Below, piece after piece: positions 34,123-48,768 of a stretch of DNA of 64,000 bases. The notes under the pieces are model-generated. The model did not search any database, was not told the origin of the DNA, and was given only the letters and a program-made list of their open reading frames with translations. The position numbers and the translations under genes are program-made. Origin of the DNA: Notamacropus eugenii. Its lineage: Eukaryota > Chordata > Mammalia > Diprotodontia > Macropodidae. Every line of letters starts with the position of its first letter. The first letter of the stretch is position 1. The stretch is from contig NC_092879.1 in the NCBI RefSeq assembly GCF_028372415.1, positions 63,056,238 through 63,120,237 on the forward strand, written 5' to 3'.

Positions 34123-37100
34123 CTGGGTGTATATCTGTGTGTCTGCGTGTGTCTCTGTGTAAATAGGTGTGTCTGTGTGGGTCTTTATACGTGTGTGTCC
34201 TTGTGTATGTATGTCTGTGCATGTTCACGTGCTGGCGTTGGTTAGGGAGGGATAAGTGAGGAGGAAACCTTGTGAAATCTCAGTAAGTCAGTCCGTGGAG
34301 CAAGGATGTGACAGGGGCCTGTGGGTGCACATGGGCCATTCTAGAAACCCAGTTCCTCACCTGCTGGCCTTGGGTACCAAATGCAGGCAGAAACTCTTGG
34401 AGGACCAAGCAGGCAGTCTGTCTCTGCCGTAAACCTGCCAAATGAAATGTACTTGGAGGATTCCAGGACAGGGTCCCAGGACAGTGCCCTTAGCTCCCTC
34501 CAAGTAACCAACCCTGGAGCTGTGCAACCTCTTCCCTCCCACCCTCCCCTCCACACCCATTCTTTGCCTCCTCCTGGACTTTTTCTCTCCCCACCATCTT
34601 TTTCCAACTTCAACCCTATTCCATCTCACTCCTCCTCCTTTTTCTCCCTTTCCCCACCCTCTTTTCTCCCCGTTGCTTTTCCAGCCCCACCTAATTACCT
34701 GTGTCGTCTTGGACAAGTCACTCATTTTTTGTGGTGGTCAGCAGCATCCTCCATAAAAGGAAAGGGTTGGATTAGAATCCCTTACAGCTTACAATGCCTG
34801 ATGCTAGGATTCCCTCCTGCCCTTTCCCCCCTCCTCGCACCCCCTTTCCTTCTCACTCCACCCCCTCCTTTTTGTCTCCTTCCTACCCCTCTCCCCCACC
34901 CCACGCCATCAGAGGAAGCAGAGTCCTTTAGAACAGTGGCTCAGAAGTCAGAGGACCTGGATGCACATCCTCAGCTTGGATCTTACTCCCACTGTGACCC
35001 AGAGTAAATCGCCTAACTTTGCTGGCCTTTACCCCCAACTTCTATAAATTGAGAGTGACTGCATGGTCCCTGAGATCCCTGCCAGCTCTAAATGTACCCC
35101 CTTCCCGGACCTTCCCTTTTCCCCACTTCCTCCCTCCCCTCTCCCCTCTTCCACGCCCTGCCCTTTCCTCTCCTTTCCTTCCTCATCTTCTCTCAGGTCT
35201 ACTACCCCAGCCTACCGTCATCCTCCTCCTAAAATGTCCAGCTCTTTACTGAACCCTCTGCCCCTTTACCTCTAAGTAGCCGCAGGAGGCAGGCTCCATG
35301 AGAGGACTGGGAATCAGAGGACCTGAAATTTAATAGCATCTTGGAGTTATAACCTTTGTAACCTCAGACAAGTCACTGACGTTTCCTTCAGTTTCACGGC
35401 TTTTGGCTTACCTGGACACAGTGGGCCCTTACAGATTTCACTTTAGGATCCTGCGATCGACTCTTCCCCACCCCTATCTCGTGTCCTTTCCTCTCTGCCC
35501 CCCCTCCCCTTTCTTCCCCCTTTCTCAAGCCCTGCTCTCACCTGACCTTATACCCCCTTTTCTCTTTCCCTGATTCTCCTGCCTTCCCAGAGGATGCCAG
35601 CCCGTCCTTTGACCCAGCTGCACTTGATCATCCCTTCTTTCTCCCTCCTTCCTCTTTGCTGTCCCTCTCCTGTCCTCTCCCACCCCATATATGCTCATGA
35701 TGACAACTGCACTTGACATAGAGCTGGATCCCTCCCCCAGGGTCTTGTAGCTCAGCTGAGGGGATGCAGAGGTGAGCCCTGAGGTTTGCTGTCCATCCTT
35801 GGTGTTCCAGTACACACTGTCTTTGGTGACAGCCTGGTAAAGAGAATACAGAGGGTTGGCTTTGGGAAAGAAAGATCTGGGTTCATGTCCTAACTCTCAT
35901 ACATGCTGGCTGAATGATCATGACTATAAACCTCTGTGTCCCCAAGCAGTTCTCTAAGAGGATCAGTTGATCTCCATCGGAAGAGGAAATTTCGGTAAGG
36001 TGAATTAATCACACCAAGGAAACCAGAAAATTTACCTCAATTTTCAAATGCTTAGTCCTCCTAAGGCTGTCTTCATCATTATTTTTTGCTGGAGAACCTC
36101 CTTCAGCCTCCTGTTACGTGGAATTCAGACTGTCCTAAACCAAAGAAGACAGATGGAGGGATGAAAGATGGCAGCCCCTTTTAGCTCTCAGGGTTGTCCT
36201 CCCCCATAGCTTGGGCTGGGGCTCTCTGTTGGGGAACTCAAATTGGGACAATTAGGCTCATTAGTAACCCTGGAATATGCCTGATTAGGATTTCCCATAG
36301 TCCTAGGGCTGAAGGTAAAACCTCAAGAAAGGGAGAGAGTGAGTTCAAGTGCAACTTTGGAGCGATTTCAAGGCAGTTTTTAAAAGGAGGGACCAATTCT
36401 AGCCTGTGAATTGGACTGAGCCACATGTGGTATTAGTTCAAGACTGGTATTTCCCACCTTGTCATTAGTTAACTTGGAAAACAACTCACCTATCTATTTT
36501 AATTTTTCATATTGTTTCCGTTACTTATTTTAATGGGAGAAGAGGAGGTACGTGTGGGCTTTTAAAAATGTCACCAGTCTAGGGAGCTCCCCACCACCAC
36601 CACCACATATAAGTTCGCAGAAATGCTGACAAGCAGTTATGCTCTCTAATTTCTAGTCTGGAAGAGTGAGCTCAGTGCCTGGGGTGTTCACAGGGGAAGA
36701 GACTTGCCCATGTTGGCACAACCAGTATGTTCAAGAGGCAGTTCAGGGACCCAAGTCCGCCTGACTGCAAGGCCAGCCCTCCAGCTACTACGCTCCTCAG
36801 AAGGGAAGGGGATACAGGTTTCTTAAGGGTGTGCTCTGCGCCAGGCATCATGCACTTTAACACTTTTCCAAACACGACTTCATTTGATCCTCACCGCTGT
36901 GAAAGGTAGGTGCTGCAGTGCAACTCTTTGAAGAAGCACTTCTCTTTGTTTATGTGCAGTGGGTGGGGGACACCTGTGTTCCCCTGCTGCTGGACCACTC
37001 CAGGAAGGGAAACTGACCTGGAGCTCACAGCAGGACCCAGCCCCCAGCTAAGGCACGGAGCTGTCCAGCCTCCTCCCCCTCCTTTATCCTTTCTCCCCTT

Positions 37101-40100
37101 CCCCACCTTCTCCCAACACAGCCTCTTCTCCATGTACACTTCTTCCTTTTTGCCCCTTCCTCTTTCTGTACTTTTTGCCACACTCTGTTCTCACCTCCCT
37201 CGTATTTTCTTCGTCTCCCCTCCTATTCCTTCTCTGCTTCCCATGTCTCAACTTTCCTGTAATCCTTTGCTCTGTTCTCCCACCCTTTCTTTCTCTTTCC
37301 TTTCCTCTTCATCCTTTCCTCCCCACCCTTTCCTTTTTTTTCCTTGATGTACTCCAATCTCTCTTCCCCTTCCCTGACTTTTAATTGTTTTCTTATTCAC
37401 CAATCTCACCTCTTTCCACTGTTTCCTCCTCCTTCCTCCACCTCCACCTTCATCAGGCATCAGGGAAGGTTGAATCCTCTACTGGAAAGGTCAGTGGCCC
37501 TGAAGTCAGGGAACACAGAGTTCAAATCCCACCTTATTACCTGTGTCTCCTTGAGAAAGTGGTGTCATTTTCATGGGGTTCACTGGCATCTTCTCTATTT
37601 AGAAGGGATTGGGGTACTTGGTTCCTTACATCCCTTCCAGCTCTAAATGTCTGATGCTATGATCATCTCCCCTCTCCTGCTTCCTTCCATCTCACTGGCC
37701 CCACCCTTTCCTTCTCTCCCCAAACCCCAGGCTGTCAGGGGAGAGACTCGGGTGTCAGACGACCCGGATTCCAATGATGTCCTGCATTCTTGGTCTGAGT
37801 GTCTCGGCAAGTCTCTTCACTTTGTTAGCTTGAATGCTCTATCAAATGAGGTGGATGGACGACGTGGTCTGTAAGTTCCCTTCCACTTCTAAATGATCCC
37901 TTCTTCTCCTCTCTCCAGCATTTCCTCCCTCTTATCTCTCCCACCCCTTTCCATCACCCACACGGTCCTCCCCTTTACCTTCCTCTCCCTTCATTTCTCT
38001 TCCCTTGCCCACGCCACCATGCCTCCTCTTCCTCTTCCCCACACTTTCTGGTCACCTTGTCTCCTCTCTTTCCTTCTAAGATCTCAGCAGATGCAGACTC
38101 CTGGAAAAGAAAGAGCAGAGCCTTGTGAATGAGAAGAACTCAGATCAAATCTCATCTTTTCCCTTTACCACCTGGGTGACCCCAAGCAATTCCCTGAGCT
38201 TTCGTCAATGAGAGGGTTGACTCAGGGGGCCTCTGGGGCCACGGCAACATCTAAATATGGGTTCCTGTGATCCCCTCCTTCCCAGTCTCTTCCCTCAAGC
38301 TTTCTATTTCTTTCCCTTCCCCTTTTCTTCCTCCTCTCTCACCCTCTTCTTCTCCCCTCATTCTCTCCCTTGTCCTTCCCCCTCTGATGTCACACTTGGA
38401 GTGATTGTTCCACAGACCTTGGAAACAGTGATGTTGCCCTTAGCAACAGGGTGCTAGCCTGGGAGTCAGAGAATCTGTATTCGAATGATGACTATGCCCC
38501 TGAAGTAGTATCCGTGTAATCTACACGTTCGCCCTTCTGGCTCCGTTTCCTCCTCTGTACAATGAAAACCAGGATCCTTTAGGATTATTGGATTGGAATA
38601 AAATAAATCTTAGGAGCGTCTTGGAGTCCCACTCTCTTACGAGGGGGCTCTTTCTTTGAAAGCAGAGGAGGGGTCAAACCTAGGATTTCATCCCTCCATC
38701 TATTTCATCCCTCAGCCTATGTAGATCTGCAGTACTACAGTTATTACAATACTGAGAGAGTAGCTTGGCGGACGTGAGAGGTTAAATAAATCCCTTGCCC
38801 AAAGTCAGAGGCACAATTTTGCATCCAGATCTTCTCTCGATTCTAAGAATCTAGCTTTATCCAGTATCTTACTCTGCCTCTGCATCCTTCACTCTCCAAA
38901 TGGACAACGTGAGGCATGAACAGGGGAGTAACTTGCCCCAAGTCACATGCAGTTTAGCGGTAAAAGTGGGAATCAAATCCCAATGCCCTGTGGCCTAATT
39001 CCACCCTTCCCCTTTCTACCTCACCAAGTTACCTTCCCTTTAGCCACGTAATTGTGCCCTCTGCACAGACAGAGATGAATTGACTAACGTACTTTCAGTA
39101 GACCTTCACTTTGGAGTCATTTTCCCAAGGAATGATTTTTCTCATCCACCCAACTCTCGCACCTCGCTTCTTCCAGGATCTAGAAGGGAAAGCAATTGGG
39201 TGAGTTGAGTGTTAGGAAAGTGACTATGGAAGGAAGAAAACCCAAGTGGTTCCTGTGCCTTCCTGCCCTTGACTTCATCCTGTCTGCATTCTCTCACTCC
39301 ATCTCCTAACAGAGCCTCAGCCACGGATGGAATCCCAGGCTCTCAGAGCCAGAGAGCCCTTTAGATCCCATCTAGCCCAAAGCCCCCCATTTCCAGGGGA
39401 AGACACCGAGGCCCAGAGGCAGGACCAGTGACAGTTCGTTGCAGAAGTCTCACCAGAACCCAGGGCTCTGGAATCTTCTAACATGAGAGGGAGGCGCCTT
39501 TTTGCTCTAGTTCACAGGTCTGGGAGTGGACACCTGGTGGGAGGGCAGCTTTGCCGAGGGTCGGAGCAGATGCAGGGTAGGGAAGCCTCCTGTATGGGGA
39601 GATGGGTTTTGAATCAGGGTTTTTGAGTCTGGGGCTGACCCTGTTCCCAGCCCTGACCCTCGGCTTTGATGAATGCTCCTTACCATGCCTGGTTTCAGTT
39701 CTTTTCCACTTTGAAACCATCATGTCTCCACATCCATCAGGACCTTGGGCGCCACCCCTGAAAGAGTGAGCTCCGTGTGATGAGCATTCATCGTCTCTTG
39801 CCCGGTTTCGGATCTGTGCTGGGCCCCACCATCCCACTCAGCACTACGTGATGATCAGACAGAAATGGGACGTGTGTTCCATTTCTCCCAGCACATCTAA
39901 CCCTGGATCCCATTCTACATCATTTGAGCCTACTGTCCAGTTCAAAAATTCCACTGGACCCCTTAAAAATCATCCTTGAAGAGACACTGAGGTCTCCATG
40001 CCTCTTGAGCAGCACAGGCTCTACTGAAGCCTTCTGCCCACCTCCTCTATTTTATCCCAGCCTCCTTGATTCTCCTGCCTTCCCAGCTGCTCCCAGTCAG

Positions 40101-40669
40101 GCACTGGACACAGCTTAACCTCACCATCCCACTCTGGTTCCTCCTTTTCGGTGTCTTTCCCTCCCTCCCATAACTGCTTATGACTACCTCTGTACCTGTA
40201 GGAGGGCTGGCTCCTTCCTCCAGGGCCCTGTATGTCAGCTGAGGCAGTGCAGAGGTGATCCCTGTGGTTGGCTGTCTCTCCTTGCTGTCCCACTGTCTGC
40301 TGTCCTAGGGTGGCAGCCTGGTGAAGTGAACACAGGGCTGGCCTTGGAAACAGGAACATCTGGGTTCATTTCCTTCTCTGACACGTGCTGGCTGTGTGAT
40401 CGTGGGCAAGTCACTTACCCTCAGTGTCTCCAGGCCATTGTCTGAGAGGATCAGTTGATCTCCGTCACAGGAGGCAGTTTCCACACGGGAGTTTGTCACA
40501 CCTACGAAATCAGCAAATGGGCCTTAATTTCATATGCCCCTAGTGATATGCTTTCTCTTCATCATCATGAGGACAAGCTGATTCACCCTCCTCTACCTTG
40601 GAGTTCACCTCAAGCCAAAAAAGACAGACCTCTTGGGACTGAGGCAGGGATGAAAGGAGACCGTCCCCT

Positions 40670-40711
40670 CCACCAGGGGAGGTATTCTTTCTTCATAGCC
40701 CAGCAGGGGGT
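40670..40711 (+). promoter_or_regulatory. Tandem CTCF-like cores, unit 6
   Basis: Identical to the pair in unit 1. Confidence 0.4.
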
Positions 40712-41409
40712 TCTTTGCTGTGGATCTAGAATTGGGAGAATTTGGCTACATGGGTGATGTTATCATGGTCCTCATTATAGTCTCAAATGTTCTAGAGTCT
40801 AAAGGGCGTTGGGGGAGGGGGAGAACCATCCTGCAACTGACTTCATCTTCAACTTCTGCACTAAGGAAGAACCCCCCTGCTCTAACTGAGGTACAGCAGC
40901 TGGTCACATGTGGATAGAACTGACCAGTGACTGTCACCGTGTGGTTGGGGTTGCTGTCTCAGTATCCTGAAATTTTTTTCCTTTTGTAAAAGCCCTGACC
41001 TGTTCTCTCTCTTCTCTTTTCATGTTGTTGTGCATATTTTACTTTTTCTTGGAGTGGGGGATGTGTGTGGAGCCGCCCACAGGGAGGTTGCCTCCAGAGA
41101 TGAGGTGAGCCCAGCAAGTGCGTGTATTTGTAGCTATGAGGAGTGAGCTCCCTGCCAGGGCCTGGGGGGCAGAGTGACCTCACAGTCCGTGTGTCAGAGG
41201 AAGGCCTTGGATTGGGGACTGTTTCCAGGCCAGCCCTGTAGCAACTAGGTACTGGAGGGAAGAGAACTGAGGATTTCCCAAGTCCCTACTCTGTGCCAGA
41301 CGCTGGCCTAAGCACTTTTACCAATATTACCTCATTTGGTCCTCACAACATGCCTGGGATGGACCTGGCTTTCCCCAGCTCTCTTAAGAACTGGCATTTT
41401 GTAATACTC

Positions 41410-41414
41410 GTATG

Positions 41415-41445
<31 letters not shown>
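41410..41445 (+). repeat. Interrupted GT microsatellite, unit 6
   Basis: 36 bp with the TT interruption plus a GTAT start (A for G) shared only with unit 7. Confidence 0.95.
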
Positions 41446-44400
41446 CTGGGTGTATATCTGTGTGTCTGCGTGTGTCTCTGTGTAAATAGGTGTGTCTGTG
41501 TGGGTCTTTATACGTGTGTGTCCTTGTGTATGTATGTCTGTGCATGTTCACGTGCTGGCGTTGGTTAGGGAGGGATAAGTGAGGAGGAAACCTTGTGAAA
41601 TCTCAGTAAGTCAGTCCGTGGAGCAAGGATGTGACAGGGGCCTGTGGGTGCACATGGGCCATTCTAGAAACCCAGTTCCTCACCTGCTGGCCTTGGGTAC
41701 CAAATGCAGGCAGAAACTCTTGGAGGACCAAGCAGGCAGTCTGTCTCTGCCGTAAACCTGCCAAATGAAATGTACTTGGAGGATTCCAGGACAGGGTCCC
41801 AGGACAGTGCCCTTAGCTCCCTCCAAGTAACCAACCCTGGAGCTGTGCAACCTCTTCCCTCCCACCCTCCCCTCCACACCCATTCTTTGCCTCCTCCTGG
41901 ACTTTTTCTCTCCCCACCATCTTTTTCCAACTTCAACCCTATTCCATCTCACTCCTCCTCCTTTTTCTCCCTTTCCCCACCCTCTTTTCTCCCCGTTGCT
42001 TTTCCAGCCCCACCTAATTACCTGTGTCGTCTTGGACAAGTCACTCATTTTTTGTGGTGGTCAGCAGCATCCTCCATAAAAGGAAAGGGTTGGATTAGAA
42101 TCCCTTACAGCTTACAATGCCTGATGCTAGGATTCCCTCCTGCCCTTTCCCCCCTCCTCGCACCCCCTTTCCTTCTCACTCCACCCCCTCCTTTTTGTCT
42201 CCTTCCTACCCCTCTCCCCCACCCCACGCCATCAGAGGAAGCAGAGTCCTTTAGAACAGTGGCTCAGAAGTCAGAGGACCTGGATGCACATCCTCAGCTT
42301 GGATCTTACTCCCACTGTGACCCAGAGTAAATCGCCTAACTTTGCTGGCCTTTACCCCCAACTTCTATAAATTGAGAGTGACTGCATGGTCCCTGAGATC
42401 CCTGCCAGCTCTAAATGTACCCCCTTCCCGGACCTTCCCTTTTCCCCACTTCCTCCCTCCCCTCTCCCCTCTTCCACGCCCTGCCCTTTCCTCTCCTTTC
42501 CTTCCTCATCTTCTCTCAGGTCTACTACCCCAGCCTACCGTCATCCTCCTCCTAAAATGTCCAGCTCTTTTCTGAACCCTCTGCCCCTTTACCTCTAAGT
42601 AGCCGCAGGAGGCAGGCTCCATGAGAGGACTGGGAATCAGAGGACCTGAGATTTAATAGCATCTTGGAGTTATAACCTTTGTAACCTCAGACAAGTCACT
42701 GACGTTTCCTTCAGTTTCACGGCTTTTGGCTTACCTGGACACAGTGGGCCCTTACAGATTTCACTTTAGGATCCTGCGATCGACTCTTCCCCACCCCTAT
42801 CTCGTGTCCTTTCCTCTCTGCCCCCCCTCCCCTTTCTTCCCCCTTTCTCAAGCCCTGCTCTCACCTGACCTTATACCCCCTTTTCTCTTTCCCTGATTCT
42901 CCTGCCTTCCCAGAGGATGCCAGCCCGTCCTTTGACCCAGCTGCACTTGATCATCCCTTCTTTCTCCCTCCTTCCTCTTTGCTGTCCCTCTCCTGTCCTC
43001 TCCCACCCCATATATGCTCATGATGACAACTGCACTTGACATAGAGCTGGATCCCTCCCCCAGGGTCTTGTAGCTCAGCTGAGGGGATGCAGAGGTGAGC
43101 CCTGAGGTTTGCTGTCCATCCTTGGTGTTCCAGTACACACTGTCTTTGGTGACAGCCTGGTAAAGAGAATACAGAGGGTTGGCTTTGGGAAAGAAAGATC
43201 TGGGTTCATGTCCTAACTCTCATACATGCTGGCTGAATGATCATGACTATAAACCTCTGTGTCCCCAAGCAGTTCTCTAAGAGGATCAGTTGATCTCCAT
43301 CGGAAGAGGAAATTTCGGTAAGGTGAATTAATCACACCAAGGAAACCAGAAAATTTACCTCAATTTTCAAATGCTTAGTCCTCCTAAGGCTGTCTTCATC
43401 ATTATTTTTTGCTGGAGAACCTCCTTCAGCCTCCTGTTACGTGGAATTCAGACTGTCCTAAACCAAAGAAGACAGATGGAGGGATGAAAGATGGCAGCCC
43501 CTTTTAGCTCTCAGGGTTGTCCTCCCCCATAGCTTGGGCTGGGGCTCTCTGTTGGGGAACTCAAATTGGGACAATTAGGCTCATTAGTAACCCTGGAATA
43601 TGCCTGATTAGGATTTCCCATAGTCCTAGGGCTGAAGGTAAAACCTCAAGAAAGGGAGAGAGTGAGTTCAAGTGCAACTTTGGAGCGATTTCAAGGCAGT
43701 TTTTAAAAGGAGGGACCAATTCTAGCCTGTGAATTGGACTGAGCCACATGTGGTATTAGTTCAAGACTGGTATTTCCCACCTTGTCATTAGTTAACTTGG
43801 AAAACAACTCACCTATCTATTTTAATTTTTCATATTGTTTCCGTTACTTATTTTAATGGGAGAAGAGGAGGTACGTGTGGGCTTTTAAAAATGTCACCAG
43901 TCTAGGGAGCTCCCCACCACCACCACCACATATAAGTTCGCAGAAATGCTGACAAGCAGTTATGCTCTCTAATTTCTAGTCTGGAAGAGTGAGCTCAGTG
44001 CCTGGGGTGTTCACAGGGGAAGAGACTTGCCCATGTTGGCACAACCAGTATGTTCAAGAGGCAGTTCAGGGACCCAAGTCCGCCTGACTGCAAGGCCAGC
44101 CCTCCAGCTACTACGCTCCTCAGAAGGGAAGGGGATACAGGTTTCTTAAGGGTGTGCTCTGCGCCAGGCATCATGCACTTTAACACTTTTCCAAACACGA
44201 CTTCATTTGATCCTCACCGCTGTGAAAGGTAGGTGCTGCAGTGCAACTCTTTGAAGAAGCACTTCTCTTTGTTTATGTGCAGTGGGTGGGGGACACCTGT
44301 GTTCCCCTGCTGCTGGACCACTCCAGGAAGGGAAACTGACCTGGAGCTCACAGCAGGACCCAGCCCCCAGCTAAGGCACGGAGCTGTCCAGCCTCCTCCC

Positions 44401-47400
44401 CCTCCTTTATCCTTTCTCCCCTTCCCCACCTTCTCCCAACACAGCCTCTTCTCCATGTACACTTCTTCCTTTTTGCCCCTTCCTCTTTCTGTACTTTTTG
44501 CCACACTCTGTTCTCACCTCCCTCGTATTTTCTTCGTCTCCCCTCCTATTCCTTCTCTGCTTCCCATGTCTCAACTTTCCTGTAATCCTTTGCTCTGTTC
44601 TCCCACCCTTTCTTTCTCTTTCCTTTCCTCTTCATCCTTTCCTCCCCACCCTTTCCTTTTTTTTCCTTGATGTACTCCAATCTCTCTTCCCCTTCCCTGA
44701 CTTTTAATTGTTTTCTTATTCACCAATCTCACCTCTTTCCACTGTTTCCTCCTCCTTCCTCCACCTCCACCTTCATCAGGCATCAGGGAAGGTTGAATCC
44801 TCTACTGGAAAGGTCAGTGGCCCTGAAGTCAGGGAACACAGAGTTCAAATCCCACCTTATTACCTGTGTCTCCTTGAGAAAGTGGTGTCATTTTCATGGG
44901 GTTCACTGGCATCTTCTCTATTTAGAAGGGATTGGGGTACTTGGTTCCTTACATCCCTTCCAGCTCTAAATGTCTGATGCTATGATCATCTCCCCTCTCC
45001 TGCTTCCTTCCATCTCACTGGCCCCACCCTTTCCTTCTCTCCCCAAACCCCAGGCTGTCAGGGGAGAGACTCGGGTGTCAGACGACCCGGATTCCAATGA
45101 TGTCCTGCATTCTTGGTCTGAGTGTCTCGGCAAGTCTCTTCACTTTGTTAGCTTGAATGCTCTATCAAATGAGGTGGATGGACGACGTGGTCTGTAAGTT
45201 CCCTTCCACTTCTAAATGATCCCTTCTTCTCCTCTCTCCAGCATTTCCTCCCTCTTATCTCTCCCACCCCTTTCCATCACCCACACGGTCCTCCCCTTTA
45301 CCTTCCTCTCCCTTCATTTCTCTTCCCTTGCCCACGCCACCATGCCTCCTCTTCCTCTTCCCCACACTTTCTGGTCACCTTGTCTCCTCTCTTTCCTTCT
45401 AAGATCTCAGCAGATGCAGACTCCTGGAAAAGAAAGAGCAGAGCCTTGTGAATGAGAAGAACTCAGATCAAATCTCATCTTTTCCCTTTACCACCTGGGT
45501 GACCCCAAGCAATTCCCTGAGCTTTCGTCAATGAGAGGGTTGACTCAGGGGGCCTCTGGGGCCACGGCAACATCTAAATATGGGTTCCTGTGATCCCCTC
45601 CTTCCCAGTCTCTTCCCTCAAGCTTTCTATTTCTTTCCCTTCCCCTTTTCTTCCTCCTCTCTCACCCTCTTCTTCTCCCCTCATTCTCTCCCTTGTCCTT
45701 CCCCCTCTGATGTCACACTTGGAGTGATTGTTCCACAGACCTTGGAAACAGTGATGTTGCCCTTAGCAACAGGGTGCTAGCCTGGGAGTCAGAGAATCTG
45801 TATTCGAATGATGACTATGCCCCTGAAGTAGTATCCGTGTAATCTACACGTTCGCCCTTCTGGCTCCGTTTCCTCCTCTGTACAATGAAAACCAGGATCC
45901 TTTAGGATTATTGGATTGGAATAAAATAAATCTTAGGAGCGTCTTGGAGTCCCACTCTCTTACGAGGGGGCTCTTTCTTTGAAAGCAGAGGAGGGGTCAA
46001 ACCTAGGATTTCATCCCTCCATCTATTTCATCCCTCAGCCTATGTAGATCTGCAGTACTACAGTTATTACAATACTGAGAGAGTAGCTTGGCGGACGTGA
46101 GAGGTTAAATAAATCCCTTGCCCAAAGTCAGAGGCACAATTTTGCATCCAGATCTTCTCTCGATTCTAAGAATCTAGCTTTATCCAGTATCTTACTCTGC
46201 CTCTGCATCCTTCACTCTCCAAATGGACAACGTGAGGCATGAACAGGGGAGTAACTTGCCCCAAGTCACATGCAGTTTAGCGGTAAAAGTGGGAATCAAA
46301 TCCCAATGCCCTGTGGCCTAATTCCACCCTTCCCCTTTCTACCTCACCAAGTTACCTTCCCTTTAGCCACGTAATTGTGCCCTCTGCACAGACAGAGATG
46401 AATTGACTAACGTACTTTCAGTAGACCTTCACTTTGGAGTCATTTTCCCAAGGAATGATTTTTCTCATCCACCCAACTCTCGCACCTCGCTTCTTCCAGG
46501 ATCTAGAAGGGAAAGCAATTGGGTGAGTTGAGTGTTAGGAAAGTGACTATGGAAGGAAGAAAACCCAAGTGGTTCCTGTGCCTTCCTGCCCTTGACTTCA
46601 TCCTGTCTGCATTCTCTCACTCCATCTCCTAACAGAGCCTCAGCCACGGATGGAATCCCAGGCTCTCAGAGCCAGAGAGCCCTTTAGATCCCATCTAGCC
46701 CAAAGCCCCCCATTTCCAGGGGAAGACACCGAGGCCCAGAGGCAGGACCAGTGACAGTTCGTTGCAGAAGTCTCACCAGAACCCAGGGCTCTGGAATCTT
46801 CTAACATGAGAGGGAGGCGCCTTTTTGCTCTAGTTCACAGGTCTGGGAGTGGACACCTGGTGGGAGGGCAGCTTTGCCGAGGGTCGGAGCAGATGCAGGG
46901 TAGGGAAGCCTCCTGTATGGGGAGATGGGTTTTGAATCAGGGTTTTTGAGTCTGGGGCTGACCCTGTTCCCAGCCCTGACCCTCGGCTTTGATGAATGCT
47001 CCTTACCATGCCTGGTTTCAGTTCTTTTCCACTTTGAAACCATCATGTCTCCACATCCATCAGGACCTTGGGCGCCACCCCTGAAAGAGTGAGCTCCGTG
47101 TGATGAGCATTCATCGTCTCTTGCCCGGTTTCGGATCTGTGCTGGGCCCCACCATCCCACTCAGCACTACGTGATGATCAGACAGAAATGGGACGTGTGT
47201 TCCATTTCTCCCAGCACATCTAACCCTGGATCCCATTCTACATCATTTGAGCCTACTGTCCAGTTCAAAAATTCCACTGGACCCCTTAAAAATCATCCTT
47301 GAAGAGACACTGAGGTCTCCATGCCTCTTGAGCAGCACAGGCTCTACTGAAGCCTTCTGCCCACCTCCTCTATTTTATCCCAGCCTCCTTGATTCTCCTG

Positions 47401-47992
47401 CCTTCCCAGCTGCTCCCAGTCAGGCACTGGACACAGCTTAACCTCACCATCCCACTCTGGTTCCTCCTTTTCGGTGTCTTTCCCTCCCTCCCATAACTGC
47501 TTATGACTACCTCTGTACCTGTAGGAGGGCTGGCTCCTTCCTCCAGGGCCCTGTATGTCAGCTGAGGCAGTGCAGAGGTGATCCCTGTGGTTGGCTGTCT
47601 CTCCTTGCTGTCCCACTGTCTGCTGTCCTAGGGTGGCAGCCTGGTGAAGTGAACACAGGGCTGGCCTTGGAAACAGGAACATCTGGGTTCATTTCCTTCT
47701 CTGACACGTGCTGGCTGTGTGATCGTGGGCAAGTCACTTACCCTCAGTGTCTCCAGGCCATTGTCTGAGAGGATCAGTTGATCTCCGTCACAGGAGGCAG
47801 TTTCCACACGGGAGTTTGTCACACCTACGAAATCAGCAAATGGGCCTTAATTTCATATGCCCCTAGTGATATGCTTTCTCTTCATCATCATGAGGACAAG
47901 CTGATTCACCCTCCTCTACCTTGGAGTTCACCTCAAGCCAAAAAAGACAGACCTCTTGGGACTGAGGCAGGGATGAAAGGAGACCGTCCCCT

Positions 47993-48034
47993 CCACCAGG
48001 GGAGGTATTCTTTCTTCATAGCCCAGCAGGGGGT
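47993..48034 (+). promoter_or_regulatory. Tandem CTCF-like cores, unit 7
   Basis: Identical to the pair in unit 1. Confidence 0.4.
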
Positions 48035-48732
48035 TCTTTGCTGTGGATCTAGAATTGGGAGAATTTGGCTACATGGGTGATGTTATCATGGTCCTCATTA
48101 TAGTCTCAAATGTTCTAGAGTCTAAAGGGCGTTGGGGGAGGGGGAGAACCATCCTGCAACTGACTTCATCTTCAACTTCTGCACTAAGGAAGAACCCCCC
48201 TGCTCTAACTGAGGTACAGCAGCTGGTCACATGTGGATAGAACTGACCAGTGACTGTCACCGTGTGGTTGGGGTTGCTGTCTCAGTATCCTGAAATTTTT
48301 TTCCTTTTGTAAAAGCCCTGACCTGTTCTCTCTCTTCTCTTTTCATGTTGTTGTGCATATTTTACTTTTTCTTGGAGTGGGGGATGTGTGTGGAGCCGCC
48401 CACAGGGAGGTTGCCTCCAGAGATGAGGTGAGCCCAGCAAGTGCGTGTATTTGTAGCTATGAGGAGTGAGCTCCCTGCCAGGGCCTGGGGGGCAGAGTGA
48501 CCTCACAGTCCGTGTGTCAGAGGAAGGCCTTGGATTGGGGACTGTTTCCAGGCCAGCCCTGTAGCAACTAGGTACTGGAGGGAAGAGAACTGAGGATTTC
48601 CCAAGTCCCTACTCTGTGCCAGACGCTGGCCTAAGCACTTTTACCAATATTACCTCATTTGGTCCTCACAACATGCCTGGGATGGACCTGGCTTTCCCCA
48701 GCTCTCTTAAGAACTGGCATTTTGTAATACTC

Positions 48733-48737
48733 GTATG

Positions 48738-48768
<31 letters not shown>
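48733..48768 (+). repeat. Interrupted GT microsatellite, unit 7
   Basis: Identical to the unit 6 allele. Confidence 0.95.

Larger units (their letters stand above)
29287..36609 (+). repeat. Array unit 5 (7323 bp)
   Basis: Full copy that looks mosaic: unit-4-like around 31227-32172 and at AAAGAGCG near 33479, then unit-2/6/7-like from the four-G GGTTGGGGTT near 33621 through the TT-interrupted GT tract. Private: CTGGTGAGAGG near 32212, CTTTACTG near 35243, CTGAAATTT near 35325. MAR1 copies: about 32986-33190 and 35829-36029. Confidence 0.97.
36610..43932 (+). repeat. Array unit 6 (7323 bp)
   Basis: Full copy, apparently identical or almost identical to unit 7. The two alone share GGAATGATTT near 39130, CCGAGGCCC near 39407, CACAGGTCTG near 39514 and CGTATGTG at the start of the GT tract. 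MAR1 copies: about 40309-40513 and 43152-43352. Confidence 0.97.
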
